This document shows positions 7,895 through 14,561 of a stretch of DNA of 19,249 bases, piece after piece. Made by a program: the position numbers and the translations under genes. The DNA comes from CAG-791 sp963591995 (GTDB lineage: Bacteria; Bacillota; Clostridia; Lachnospirales; Lachnospiraceae). The DNA is taken from the NCBI GenBank assembly GCA_963591995.1, contig CAVAUJ010000046.1:1-19249 (forward strand). The letters are read 5' to 3'. Under the pieces are notes generated by a model. It searched no databases, was not told the DNA's origin, and saw only the letters and a program-made list of their open reading frames with translations. Position 1 is the first letter of the stretch. Each line of letters starts with the position of its first letter.

Positions 7895-7924
7895 AATATA
7901 CAATTCGTGGCGGAAGCATGTCAA
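7895..7924 (-). promoter_or_regulatory. Promoter of the GH51 operon
   Basis: On the minus strand a consensus TTGACA (7919-7924) is followed by an 18-nt spacer and TATATT (7895-7900, 5 of 6). The predicted transcript would begin near 7888 and carry the 7825-7848 palindrome in its leader. Confidence 0.75.
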
Positions 7925-8027
7925 TCTAATCTTTAGGAAATTCTTAATACTTTTGATTTTTCTAAATAATCGTGTGTCTCCTTATGGATTTTTGCCGATT
8001 GACGCAGGGTATATTCTCCTTTTTCCG

Positions 8028-8056
8028 TTGCCTTAAACAAAACCGCACAGTAGAAT
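8028..8056 (+). promoter_or_regulatory. Promoter of the ArsR-like regulator
   Basis: TTGCCT (8028-8033) is followed by a 17-nt spacer and TAGAAT (8051-8056). It faces away from the GH51 promoter about 100 bp to its left. Transcription would start near 8063, about 50 nt before the regulator start. Confidence 0.55.
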
Positions 8057-8067
8057 GGTTGAGAGAA

Positions 8068-8082
8068 ACGGATATCGACCGT
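8068..8082. promoter_or_regulatory. Possible second operator, autoregulatory
   Basis: ACGGATATCGACCGT has ACGG/CCGT arms. It shares TATCGA followed by CCGT with the 7825-7848 palindrome. It lies at about +5 to +20 of the regulator transcript, a place where the regulator could repress itself. The site is short and the resemblance partial. Confidence 0.3.
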
Positions 8083-8113
8083 ATTCCGCATCAAGAGAGA
8101 AAAGGGGACAGAT

Positions 8114-9055
8114 ATGCTGCAAATCACACGTCTGGAGGACGGCCTTCCTGTTTTTAAGGCACTCGGATCGGAAATCCGTGTGCGCATCCTCACGCTCCTG
8201 CTGGAGGAGAATGCTCTCAGCATGAAGGAGCTGGCCGCCCGGCTGAACATCACCGGCGGAGCGCTCACAAGTCACGTGCGTCTGTTGGAGGAGTGCGGCC
8301 TCATCCGGGTGACCCCGCAGCAGGGCGGCCGCGGCAACCAGAAAATCTGTTCCGTTCATCAGGACAAAATTCTGATTGAATTCAATCACGGCATCGCCTG
8401 CCAGAGGGTCTACCGCACCTCCATTCCGGTCGGCCACTATTGTGACTGCGATGTGTATCCAACCTGCGGTCTTGCTTCCAAGGAACATGTGATCGGCACC
8501 GTGGATGATCGCCGGTATTTCTTTCACGACGATCGTTTTGAAGCGGATATTCTGTGGTTTACAAAGGGATACGTGGAATATGCGGTTCCGAATTTCATTC
8601 CCTACGGACAGAACATCGATGAGCTGTGCTTCTCGCTGGAGCTTTGCTCCGAGGCGCCGGGCGTCAACAACAACTGGCCGTCGGACATCTATTTTTACAT
8701 CAACAATGTAAACGTTGCCATGTGGACCTCCCCGGGGGACTTTGGAGACCGCAGGGGCATCCTGACGCCGGATTGGTGGTTTCCGGACTGGAACCAATAC
8801 GGCCTCATGAAGATCCTGCAGATCAACCGGCAGGGGACCTTCGTGGACGGTGTGCAAAAGTCCGATGTAACCATTGATTCCTTTCATTTCACAGACAGCA
8901 GCACCATTAAATTCCGCATTGCCGCTCCCGAAGAGGCCGCCAACGCGGGAGGCGTGACGATCTTCGGCAAATCCTTCGGCAACTACAATCAGGACATCAA
9001 CGTCCGCATTGCCTATTCTCCGCGCACGCAGCAGGCTGCAGCTCCTGCGCCGTGA
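8114..9055 (+). CDS. ArsR-like winged-helix regulator with large C-terminal sensor domain
   Basis: A 313-aa cytoplasmic protein. Residues about 12-72 form an ArsR-type winged helix: ALGSEIRVRILTLLLEE, then MKELAARLNITGGALTSHVR as the helix-turn-helix, then a short wing. The remaining 240 residues are far longer than in ordinary ArsR proteins (about 100 aa). They contain HYCDCDVYPTC (108-118, H-x-C-x-C-x5-C, a possible metal site) and a Trp/Asp/Asn-rich stretch (NNNWPSDIYFYINN, MWTSPGDFGD, TPDWWFPDWNQYG) that looks like a beta-sandwich sugar-binding domain. AAAAGGGG lies about 8 nt before the ATG. It is divergent from two arabinofuranosidase genes, so I infer that it senses an arabinoside and controls them. 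I recall similar proteins beside hemicellulase genes in Firmicutes, but know no characterised member. Confidence 0.8.
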   Translation: MLQITRLEDGLPVFKALGSEIRVRILTLLLEENALSMKELAARLNITGGALTSHVRLLEECGLIRVTPQQGGRGNQKICSVHQDKILIEFNHGIACQRVYRTSIPVGHYCDCDVYPTCGLASKEHVIGTVDDRRYFFHDDRFEADILWFTKGYVEYAVPNFIPYGQNIDELCFSLELCSEAPGVNNNWPSDIYFYINNVNVAMWTSPGDFGDRRGILTPDWWFPDWNQYGLMKILQINRQGTFVDGVQKSDVTIDSFHFTDSSTIKFRIAAPEEAANAGGVTIFGKSFGNYNQDINVRIAYSPRTQQAAAPAP

Positions 9056-9117
9056 CTCCCCGCAAGGCGCAGCACAATGCAGATCCTGCGCCACGATCCC
9101 GCAAGGCATAGCAAAAG
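9038..9117 (+). repeat. Imperfect tandem duplication of about 41 bp
   Basis: GCAGCTCCTGCGCC...CCCGCAAGGCGCAGCACAA (9038-9078) is repeated with changes as GCAGATCCTGCGCC...CCCGCAAGGCATAGCAAAA (9079-9117), at an offset of 41 bp. Copy 1 spans the regulator's stop codon (9053-9055). Copy 2 is non-coding and runs into the terminator hairpin. Confidence 0.6.
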
Positions 9118-9155
9118 GGCACCGGAAGATCACAAAGATCCTCCGATGCCCTTTT
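9117..9155. terminator. Bidirectional terminator between the regulator and tRNA-Leu
   Basis: GGGCACCGGAAGATC (9117-9131) pairs with GATCCTCCGATGCCC (9137-9151) around ACAAA, with two mismatches in a 15-bp stem. TTTT follows on the plus strand, and the minus strand also has CTTTTGC after the stem. It can end both the regulator transcript (plus) and the lysA/tRNA-Leu transcript (minus). Confidence 0.85.
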
Positions 9156-9159
9156 GTTA

Positions 9160-9242
9160 TGCCGGAGAAGGGACTCGAACCCTCACTCCCTTTCAGAAAA
9201 CAGATTTTGAGTCTGTCGCGTCTACCATTCCGCCACTCCGGC
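9160..9242 (-). tRNA. tRNA-Leu(CAA)
   Basis: The minus strand folds as a class II tRNA of 83 nt. The acceptor stem is GCCGGAG/CTCCGGC with discriminator A. The D-arm contains TGGCGGAATGGTAGACGC. The anticodon stem CAGA/TCTG holds the loop CTCAAAA, so the anticodon is CAA and it decodes UUG. The variable arm is short for a leucine tRNA, and the T-loop is GGTTCGAGTCC. No CCA is encoded. It lies 43 nt after lysA on the same strand, with its own -10 box in that gap. Confidence 0.95.
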
Positions 9243-9279
9243 TCACAGCGTCCGTCCGTATTCCAAACAGACAAACGCT

Positions 9280-9308
9280 ATTATATCATTTCAAAAGTGT
9301 TTGTGCAA
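9280..9308 (-). promoter_or_regulatory. Promoter of tRNA-Leu, overlapping the end of lysA
   Basis: On the minus strand a consensus TATAAT (9280-9285), preceded by TGA as an extended -10, follows TTGCAC (9303-9308) with a 17-nt spacer. The -35 lies inside the last lysA codons, and the -10 directly follows the lysA stop. It would give a tRNA precursor with a leader of about 30 nt. Confidence 0.65.
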
Positions 9309-10563
9309 ACTCTGTCTGATCAAAAGTTGCAAAATAGTCGCGCAACGTCTCCGCTCTGCGGATTTCCTTCACCGAGCCGTCCTCCTTCAGAAGGAGCTCC
9401 GCACTCCAGAGGCGGCCGTTGTAGTTGTAGCCCATGGCGAAGCCGTGGGCGCCGGTGTCGTGGATGTAGAGGAGGTCTCCCATCGCAATCTCCGGAAGAC
9501 TCCTGTCCACTGCAAATTTATCGTTGTTCTCACACAGCGAGCCGACGACATCGTACACATGGTCTGCAGGAGAATTTTCCTTTCCCAGGACCGTGATGTG
9601 ATGATACGCGCCGTACATGGCCGGGCGCATCAGATTGGCGGCGCAGGCATCCACACCGATGTATTCCTTGTAAATGTGCTTTTCATGAATGGCGCGTGTC
9701 ACCAGAGCGCCGTAAGGAGCCAGCATGAAGCGACCCATCTCGGTATAGATGGCGCAATCTCCCATCCCGGCCGGCACCAGCACCCGGTCATACACCTCAT
9801 GGACACCCTCCCCGATGATGCGGATGTCATTCGGTGTATCCTCCGGCCGGTAGGCAACCCCTACGCCGCCGGAAAGGTTTACAAACGCAAAATGAATGTC
9901 CAGCGCCTCATGTATCTCCTTGATCAGCGTGAACAGCTGTTCTGCCAGCTGCGGATAATATTCGTTGCTGACCGTATTGGAGGCAAGAAAGGCATGGATC
10001 CCGAAATTCTTCACACCGTGTGCCTTCAATTGACGGTATGCTTCGAAAAGCTGCTCCCGGGTCATGCCGTATTTGGAATCACCGGGGTTATCCATAATAC
10101 CGTTGCTCAGACGGAACACACCGCCCGGATTAAAGCGGCAGCACATGGTCTCGGGGAACGTATCTCCGAAGAGCTTCTCCAGCGAAGCGATGTGCGTAAT
10201 ATCATCCAGATTGATGATGGCGCCCAGCTCTCTCGCCTTTACATACTCCCGATCCGGCGTCTCATTGGAGGAAAACATGATGTGCGCACCGTCCGCACCC
10301 ACGGCCTCCGAGAGCACCAGCTCCGCCTCGGAGGAGCAGTCAAAGCCCATGTCGTAATCCTGCATGATCTGCATGATATAGGGATTGGGCGTTGCCTTCA
10401 CCGCAAAATATTCCCGGAAGCCGGGGTTCCAGGCAAAAGCCTCGCGCACCGCCGCACAATTCCTCCGGATCCCCTTTTCATCATAGATATGAAACGGGGT
10501 GGGATGGCCGGATGCTGCGATTTCTTCTGCCTTCTCCTTCGTCAGAAATGCTGTCTTTTCCAT
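9286..10563 (-). CDS. lysA: Diaminopimelate decarboxylase
   Basis: This 425-aa PLP enzyme (fold type III, alanine-racemase-like barrel) decarboxylates meso-diaminopimelate to lysine in the last step of lysine synthesis. YFAVKATPN (52-60) holds the Schiff-base lysine K56. GIH (188-190), the SGG stretch (231-233) and EMGR (275-278) are the phosphate and substrate contacts. GSLCEN (341-346) holds the conserved active-site Cys (C344) contributed across the dimer, and HDTGAHGFAMGYNYNG follows. GGAG lies 8 nt before the ATG. The length is normal. The family also includes other diamino-acid decarboxylases, and some residues near 150-160 differ from textbook LysA, so the substrate is likely but not proven. 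It is probably transcribed from a promoter near 10675. Confidence 0.88.
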   Translation of the reverse strand: MEKTAFLTKEKAEEIAASGHPTPFHIYDEKGIRRNCAAVREAFAWNPGFREYFAVKATPNPYIMQIMQDYDMGFDCSSEAELVLSEAVGADGAHIMFSSNETPDREYVKARELGAIINLDDITHIASLEKLFGDTFPETMCCRFNPGGVFRLSNGIMDNPGDSKYGMTREQLFEAYRQLKAHGVKNFGIHAFLASNTVSNEYYPQLAEQLFTLIKEIHEALDIHFAFVNLSGGVGVAYRPEDTPNDIRIIGEGVHEVYDRVLVPAGMGDCAIYTEMGRFMLAPYGALVTRAIHEKHIYKEYIGVDACAANLMRPAMYGAYHHITVLGKENSPADHVYDVVGSLCENNDKFAVDRSLPEIAMGDLLYIHDTGAHGFAMGYNYNGRLWSAELLLKEDGSVKEIRRAETLRDYFATFDQTEFAQTLLK

Positions 10564-10650
10564 AATAATTCTCCATCTGCAGACTTATTGCATGCTGCCT
10601 GTGCCAAGGGGCTGCGGTAGAGGCACCGACATCCTTGCATTCTTGTATTT

Positions 10651-10660
10651 TTGTATACAA
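10651..10660. promoter_or_regulatory. TTGTATACAA palindrome upstream of lysA
   Basis: A perfect 10-bp palindrome lies about 90 nt before lysA, next to a second inverted repeat (AAATTAGC/GCTAATTT, 10659-10678). Palindromes with TTGTATACAA-like cores are typical of GntR/FCD-type regulators. Its position just downstream of the likely lysA -10 (TAAAAT, preceded by TGC) fits an operator. Confidence 0.4.
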
Positions 10661-10672
10661 ATTAGCCGCTGC

Positions 10673-10681
10673 TAATTTTAG
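10673..10681 (-). promoter_or_regulatory. Possible extended -10 of the lysA promoter
   Basis: The minus strand reads TGCTAAAAT, an extended -10 element. A -35 region about 17-18 nt upstream (TGGTCA-like, near 10700) is weak and abuts the run of N, so the promoter may be incompletely visible. Confidence 0.4.
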
Positions 10682-10705
10682 CACAGGTTTCTCACATTTG
10701 ACCAG

Positions 10706-10791
10706 NNNNNNNNNNNNNNNNNNNNNNNNNNNNNNNNNNNNNNNNNNNNNNNNNNNNNNNNNNNNNNNNNNNNNNNNNNNNNNNNNNNNNN
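10706..10791. other. Run of 86 undetermined bases (assembly gap)
   Basis: All bases are N. The gap removes the end of ung and the start of the ung-lysA intergenic region, including any terminator there. Its true length is not known from the sequence. Confidence 0.99.
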
Positions 10792-11437
10792 CTGCCCCGT
10801 TCTCCGTCAGAAAGCGATTGCACTTGGAAAAGTGCCCGCACCCGAAGAAGCCCCGGTAGGCGGACAGCGGGCTCGGGTGCGGAGCCCGGAGGATCAAATG
10901 CCGGGGATTGGTCAGCATGGGGATTTTGGCCTGGGCCTGCGAGCCCCAGAGCATGAAGACAATCGGACGATCCTGTTCGTTCACGGCCCGCAGAATGGCA
11001 TCGGTGAATTGCTCCCACCCCTGTCCTTTATGGGAATTGGCGGCATGCGCACGCACGGTCAGAACCGTGTTCAGCATGAGCACACCCTGCTCCGCCCAGT
11101 GCACCAGATAACCGTTGTCCGGCATGCGGCAGCCGACATCGTCATGAAGCTCCTTGTAAATGTTGACAAGGGAGGGCGGCAGCGTCTGCTGCGATGGCAG
11201 CACGGAAAAACACAGGCCGTGTGCCTGCCCCGGCTCGTGGTAAGGATCCTGTCCCAGGATCACCACCTTCACCTTTGCGAGCGGTGTCAGATGCAATGCG
11301 TTGAAAATATCCTCCGCAGGAGGATAGACAACCTTTGTCTGATACTCCCGCTGTACAAAGGTATAAAGCTGACGATAATAGGGCTGCCGGAATTCACTCT
11401 CCAGAGCAGGCAGCCAGTCATTGGTAATCCCTGCCAT
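10792..11437 (-). CDS. ung: Uracil-DNA glycosylase, 3' end lost in gap (partial)
   Basis: It removes uracil from DNA to start base-excision repair. The visible 215 residues carry the family-1 signatures: GQDPYHEPGQAHGLCFSV (62-79, catalytic D64), then LMLNTVLTVRAHAANSHKGQGWE and finally the APHPSPLSAYRGFFGCGHFS leucine-loop region. Typical Ung proteins are about 220-230 aa, so only some 8-15 residues are missing. The start is placed at ATG 11437 (MAGITNDWLPAL, the usual Ung N-terminus), with AAAGGTGAGAG upstream. The in-frame ATG at 11518 would add 27 residues not seen in the family. It lies about 80 nt after pepD in the same direction and is probably the last gene of the long minus-strand operon. 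Confidence 0.95.
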
Positions 11438-11517
11438 ATCTCTCACCTTTCCGAGAAGCGGATTTGCCGGAAGCATCCGGCACGCATCGTGGTTATCCGA
11501 AAGGAAAAATTGATGCA

Positions 11518-13008
11518 CTAAATCGCCTTCAGAACCTCGAGGAGGAAAGCCCAGGTTCGCTGCACCGAGGAAAGAGAAAGCTTCTCTTCCGATGTGTGAA
11601 CGTTCATCATATCAGGTCCCATGGAAAGGCAGTCCAGATCCTTGATCTTATCTGTGAACAATCCGCATTCAAGACCGGCATGGAAAACCGCGACCTGCGG
11701 CTTCTCTCCGGTCAGGCCTTCGTAAATCCCGGCCATTTTGTCACAAAGCGCCGAGTGGCTCTTCCGTTCCCAGGCCGGATAGGAATGCTCCGTTCTGCTG
11801 TCTCCGCCAAGCGTGCAGGCCAGCAGATGGATTCTTTCCAGGAGATGCTCCTTCTGGGATTCCACGCTGGAACGGGCCATGTGCACCATCTCCAGATGCG
11901 TCTTTGTTGTCCTGAGAATTCCGAGATTCACGGATGTCCGCGGAAGATTATCCAGGCCGGGTTCCGTTTCCATGATGCCGTTTGGCACCAGCATCAGGTA
12001 ATCGATGATCTTCCCGGTATCTGTTCGGGTGATCGCCCGTACCTGCTCTCCGTTCGCTTCACCCCAGGTCAGGGACCAGGTGATGTCCGGATCGACCTGC
12101 GCATATTCCGCCCGAAGCTGTTCCATCCAACCGGAAATCAGCTCCTCTATCCGCGCAGGATCGGTCTTCTTTTTCAGCAGCAGCTCTGCGGTGCAGCTGC
12201 GCGGAATCGCGTTGTCGCGCCGGCCGCCCTCCAGAGAAATCAGACGAAGCTTCTCTTTCTCCTCCAGCCTGTGCAGAATCCTCCCCATCAGCAGATCGGC
12301 ATTGGCTCTGCCAAGGTTGATGCATTCCCCGGAATGTCCACCCAGCAGCCCCTCAATCGTAAGGGTCAGCCGTCTCCCGGCATGCGCCTTCCTTTTGAGA
12401 GGAAGTACCACATTTTCTTCCGCTCCGCCGGCACAGCCGACGATGAAAACCCCTTCTTTTTCCGAATCGAGATTGATCATCCGGCGGCCGGAAAGAACGC
12501 TGGCATCCAATGCCGTCGCCCCCTGCAGTCCGACCTCCTCGTTGACGGTGAAAACACATTCCAGCGGCGGATGCGCGATGGTGTCGTCATCCAGCAGGGC
12601 CAGCATCATGGCAACAGCAATGCCGTCGTCTCCGCCAAGGGTGGTTCCCTCCGCATAAAGATATTCTCCGTCACACCGCAGCACGATGGGCTGGGTTTCC
12701 AGATCCAGCGGACAGTCCTTCTCCTTCTCGAGCACCATGTCCATGTGCCCTTGAAGGATCAGTGTCTCCCGACTCGCGGCACCCTTTGTCGCATCCTTTC
12801 GGATGATCACATTAAAGGAGGAATCCTGAAGGTACTCCAGCCCTCTCTCCTGTGCAAAGGCCGTCAGATAGTTGCTGATCTCTTCTATATGATAGGAGCC
12901 GTGCGGGATTCTGCAGATCTCCTCGAAAAAGTGCAGCACCCGCTGCGGCTGTGCATCTCCGCACACCTTATTGTGTGTGACCGTATTGTGTATGGCCTCG
13001 TTTTCCAT
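11518..13008 (-). CDS. pepD: Aminoacyl-histidine dipeptidase (Xaa-His dipeptidase)
   Basis: A 496-aa cytosolic M20-family di-zinc dipeptidase that hydrolyses X-His dipeptides such as carnosine and other short peptides. LQGHMDMV (85-92) holds the zinc ligand H88 and catalytic D90. GTTLGGDDG (121-129) holds the bridging Asp, and VNEEVG (155-160) the catalytic Glu and next zinc ligand. HAGLECGLF near the C-terminus supplies the last ligand region. The length and the large lid domain fit PepD rather than short M20 peptidases. The ATG at 13008 follows GAGGGAGAG. An upstream ATG at 13092 would overlap hisF and give a non-conserved N-terminus. It lies 31 nt after hisF, which links histidine salvage with histidine synthesis. 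Confidence 0.93.
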   Translation of the reverse strand: MENEAIHNTVTHNKVCGDAQPQRVLHFFEEICRIPHGSYHIEEISNYLTAFAQERGLEYLQDSSFNVIIRKDATKGAASRETLILQGHMDMVLEKEKDCPLDLETQPIVLRCDGEYLYAEGTTLGGDDGIAVAMMLALLDDDTIAHPPLECVFTVNEEVGLQGATALDASVLSGRRMINLDSEKEGVFIVGCAGGAEENVVLPLKRKAHAGRRLTLTIEGLLGGHSGECINLGRANADLLMGRILHRLEEKEKLRLISLEGGRRDNAIPRSCTAELLLKKKTDPARIEELISGWMEQLRAEYAQVDPDITWSLTWGEANGEQVRAITRTDTGKIIDYLMLVPNGIMETEPGLDNLPRTSVNLGILRTTKTHLEMVHMARSSVESQKEHLLERIHLLACTLGGDSRTEHSYPAWERKSHSALCDKMAGIYEGLTGEKPQVAVFHAGLECGLFTDKIKDLDCLSMGPDMMNVHTSEEKLSLSSVQRTWAFLLEVLKAI

Positions 13009-13039
13009 TTTTCTCTCTCCCTCGCAAAGCAGTGAATGT

Positions 13040-13801
13040 CTACAGCCGGACCGGCACCTTATGCTCCCGCAGGTATTCCTTGACCTGCGCAATCTCCAGC
13101 TCCTTGTAATGAAACAGGGACGCCGCCAGCGCCGCGTCCGCTCCGCCGTCGGTCAGAGCCTCCAGAAAATGCTCCTTCGTTCCCGCTCCGCCGGAAGCCA
13201 CCACCGGAATGCGCACCGCGTCGGAAACGGCCCTTGTCAATGCGATGTCATAGCCCGCCTTTGTGCCGTCCCCGTCCATGCTGGTGAGGAGAATCTCTCC
13301 TGCTCCCAGCTCCTGCACTCTGCCGGCCCATTCCACGGCGTCCATTCCCGTGTCCGTGCGTCCACCGGCAACATAAACCGTCCAGCCGTCTCCGTCGCTC
13401 CGGCGCCTTGCGTCTATGGCCACCGTGATGCATTGGCTGCCGAACTTCTCCGCTCCCTCGGCGATCAGTTCCGGTCTCTTCACAGCGGCGGAATTCACGG
13501 AAATCTTATCCGCTCCCTCCCGCAGGATGGCTTTCATGTCTTCTACGGTGCGGATTCCGCCTCCCACCGTGAAGGGAATGAATACGTTTTCCGCCACGCG
13601 GCGCACCATATCGGTCACCGTATCTCTTGCATCGCTGGTAGCCGTAATGTCCAGGAAAACCAGTTCATCTGCGCCGGCGCGGGAATAGGCCGCTCCGATT
13701 TCCACCGGGTCTCCGGCATCCTTGAGCCGGACAAAATTAACACCCTTTACGACACGTCCGTCCTTTACATCCAGACAGGGAATGATTCGTTTGGTCAGCA
13801 T
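13040..13801 (-). CDS. hisF: Imidazole glycerol phosphate synthase, cyclase subunit
   Basis: A 253-aa TIM-barrel protein that, with ammonia from HisH, converts PRFAR to imidazole glycerol phosphate and AICAR (a histidine step that also feeds purine synthesis). The start MLTKRIIPCLDVKDGRVVKG has the catalytic D11. D130 (ITVAIDARR) is the second catalytic Asp. TVGGGIRT (78-85) and ASGGAGTKEHF are the two phosphate-binding loops. The length is exactly typical. AAGGAGAAGG precedes the ATG. It is 61 nt after hisH. No other his gene is in the window, so the rest of the pathway must be elsewhere. Confidence 0.97.
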   Translation of the reverse strand: MLTKRIIPCLDVKDGRVVKGVNFVRLKDAGDPVEIGAAYSRAGADELVFLDITATSDARDTVTDMVRRVAENVFIPFTVGGGIRTVEDMKAILREGADKISVNSAAVKRPELIAEGAEKFGSQCITVAIDARRRSDGDGWTVYVAGGRTDTGMDAVEWAGRVQELGAGEILLTSMDGDGTKAGYDIALTRAVSDAVRIPVVASGGAGTKEHFLEALTDGGADAALAASLFHYKELEIAQVKEYLREHKVPVRL

Positions 13802-13862
13802 CCTGTGCCTTCTCCTTCGGTATCTGTTGCCGTGAATATTCCGGACCGCGGCTGCGCTCCGA

Positions 13863-14546
13863 TCAAGCGTTTACCTGCAGAAAATTCCGGAGAATCTGCA
13901 TGCCGATGCGCTCTGATTTCTCCGGATGAAACTGGCAGGCGAACACATTTCCGTATTCCACGCTGGCATCAAAGCCGATGCCGTATTCCGATCTCGCCGT
14001 TACAATGGACGGATCCTCCGCCCGGAGGTAGTAAGAATGCACGTAATAGACATAGCTTCCCTCCGGAATTCCCCGGAACAGCCGTCCGGTTGTTCTTTTC
14101 TCCGGGCCGCAGGCGGTCGATCCCGGATACTGCAGCGCATTCCAGCCGATCTCCGGTACCTTCAGAACCGCATTCGCTGCCCCCGATGCCCTCCGGAAGG
14201 AATCCGGCAGATCCGACGGAAAACGGACCACCCGCCCCTTCAGGATGGAAAGACCGCGAACGCCGGGACTCTCCTCGCTCTCGTCGAAGAGAATCTGCAA
14301 TCCGAGGCAAATTCCCAGAAAGGGGGTTCCCTTCTCACAGACATGATGAATCACATCCTCCAATCCGCGCTCCCGCAGGTGCTGCATGGCATCGCCGAAG
14401 GAACCGACTCCCGGCAGGATGACATGATCCGCCCCCGCAATCACAGCCGGATCCGAGGTTGTCTGCGAACAGACGCCCAGCGTATGAAGCGCATTTTCCA
14501 CACTGCGGATATTCCCTGCACCGTAATCGATAATCGCAGCTTTCAT
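13863..14546 (-). CDS. hisH: Imidazole glycerol phosphate synthase, glutaminase subunit
   Basis: A 227-aa class I glutamine amidotransferase that releases ammonia from glutamine and channels it to HisF. IIDYGAGNIRSV starts the protein, and LPGVGSFGDAM follows. GICLGLQILF (78-87) has the nucleophile C80, and FHPEKSE (206-212) completes the triad with H207 and E209. It is some 25 residues longer than the usual 200 aa. The extra residues lie around the KVPEIGWN motif, before it (RRASGAANAVL) and after it (STACGPEKRTTG). AGGAG lies 6 nt before the ATG. It begins 15 nt after the histidine kinase stop, so the two are co-transcribed. Confidence 0.96.
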   Translation of the reverse strand: MKAAIIDYGAGNIRSVENALHTLGVCSQTTSDPAVIAGADHVILPGVGSFGDAMQHLRERGLEDVIHHVCEKGTPFLGICLGLQILFDESEESPGVRGLSILKGRVVRFPSDLPDSFRRASGAANAVLKVPEIGWNALQYPGSTACGPEKRTTGRLFRGIPEGSYVYYVHSYYLRAEDPSIVTARSEYGIGFDASVEYGNVFACQFHPEKSERIGMQILRNFLQVNA

Positions 14547-14561
14547 CTTTTTCTCCTGTTG

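Noticed and set aside
7797..8113. Additional small gene in the divergent region
   Set aside because: No open frame with a ribosome site is present. The space is explained by two promoters and the palindromes.
10564..10705. Lysine riboswitch upstream of lysA
   Set aside because: Only about 140 nt are visible before the gap and the conserved lysine-riboswitch core is not there. The hidden part could only hold a fragment.
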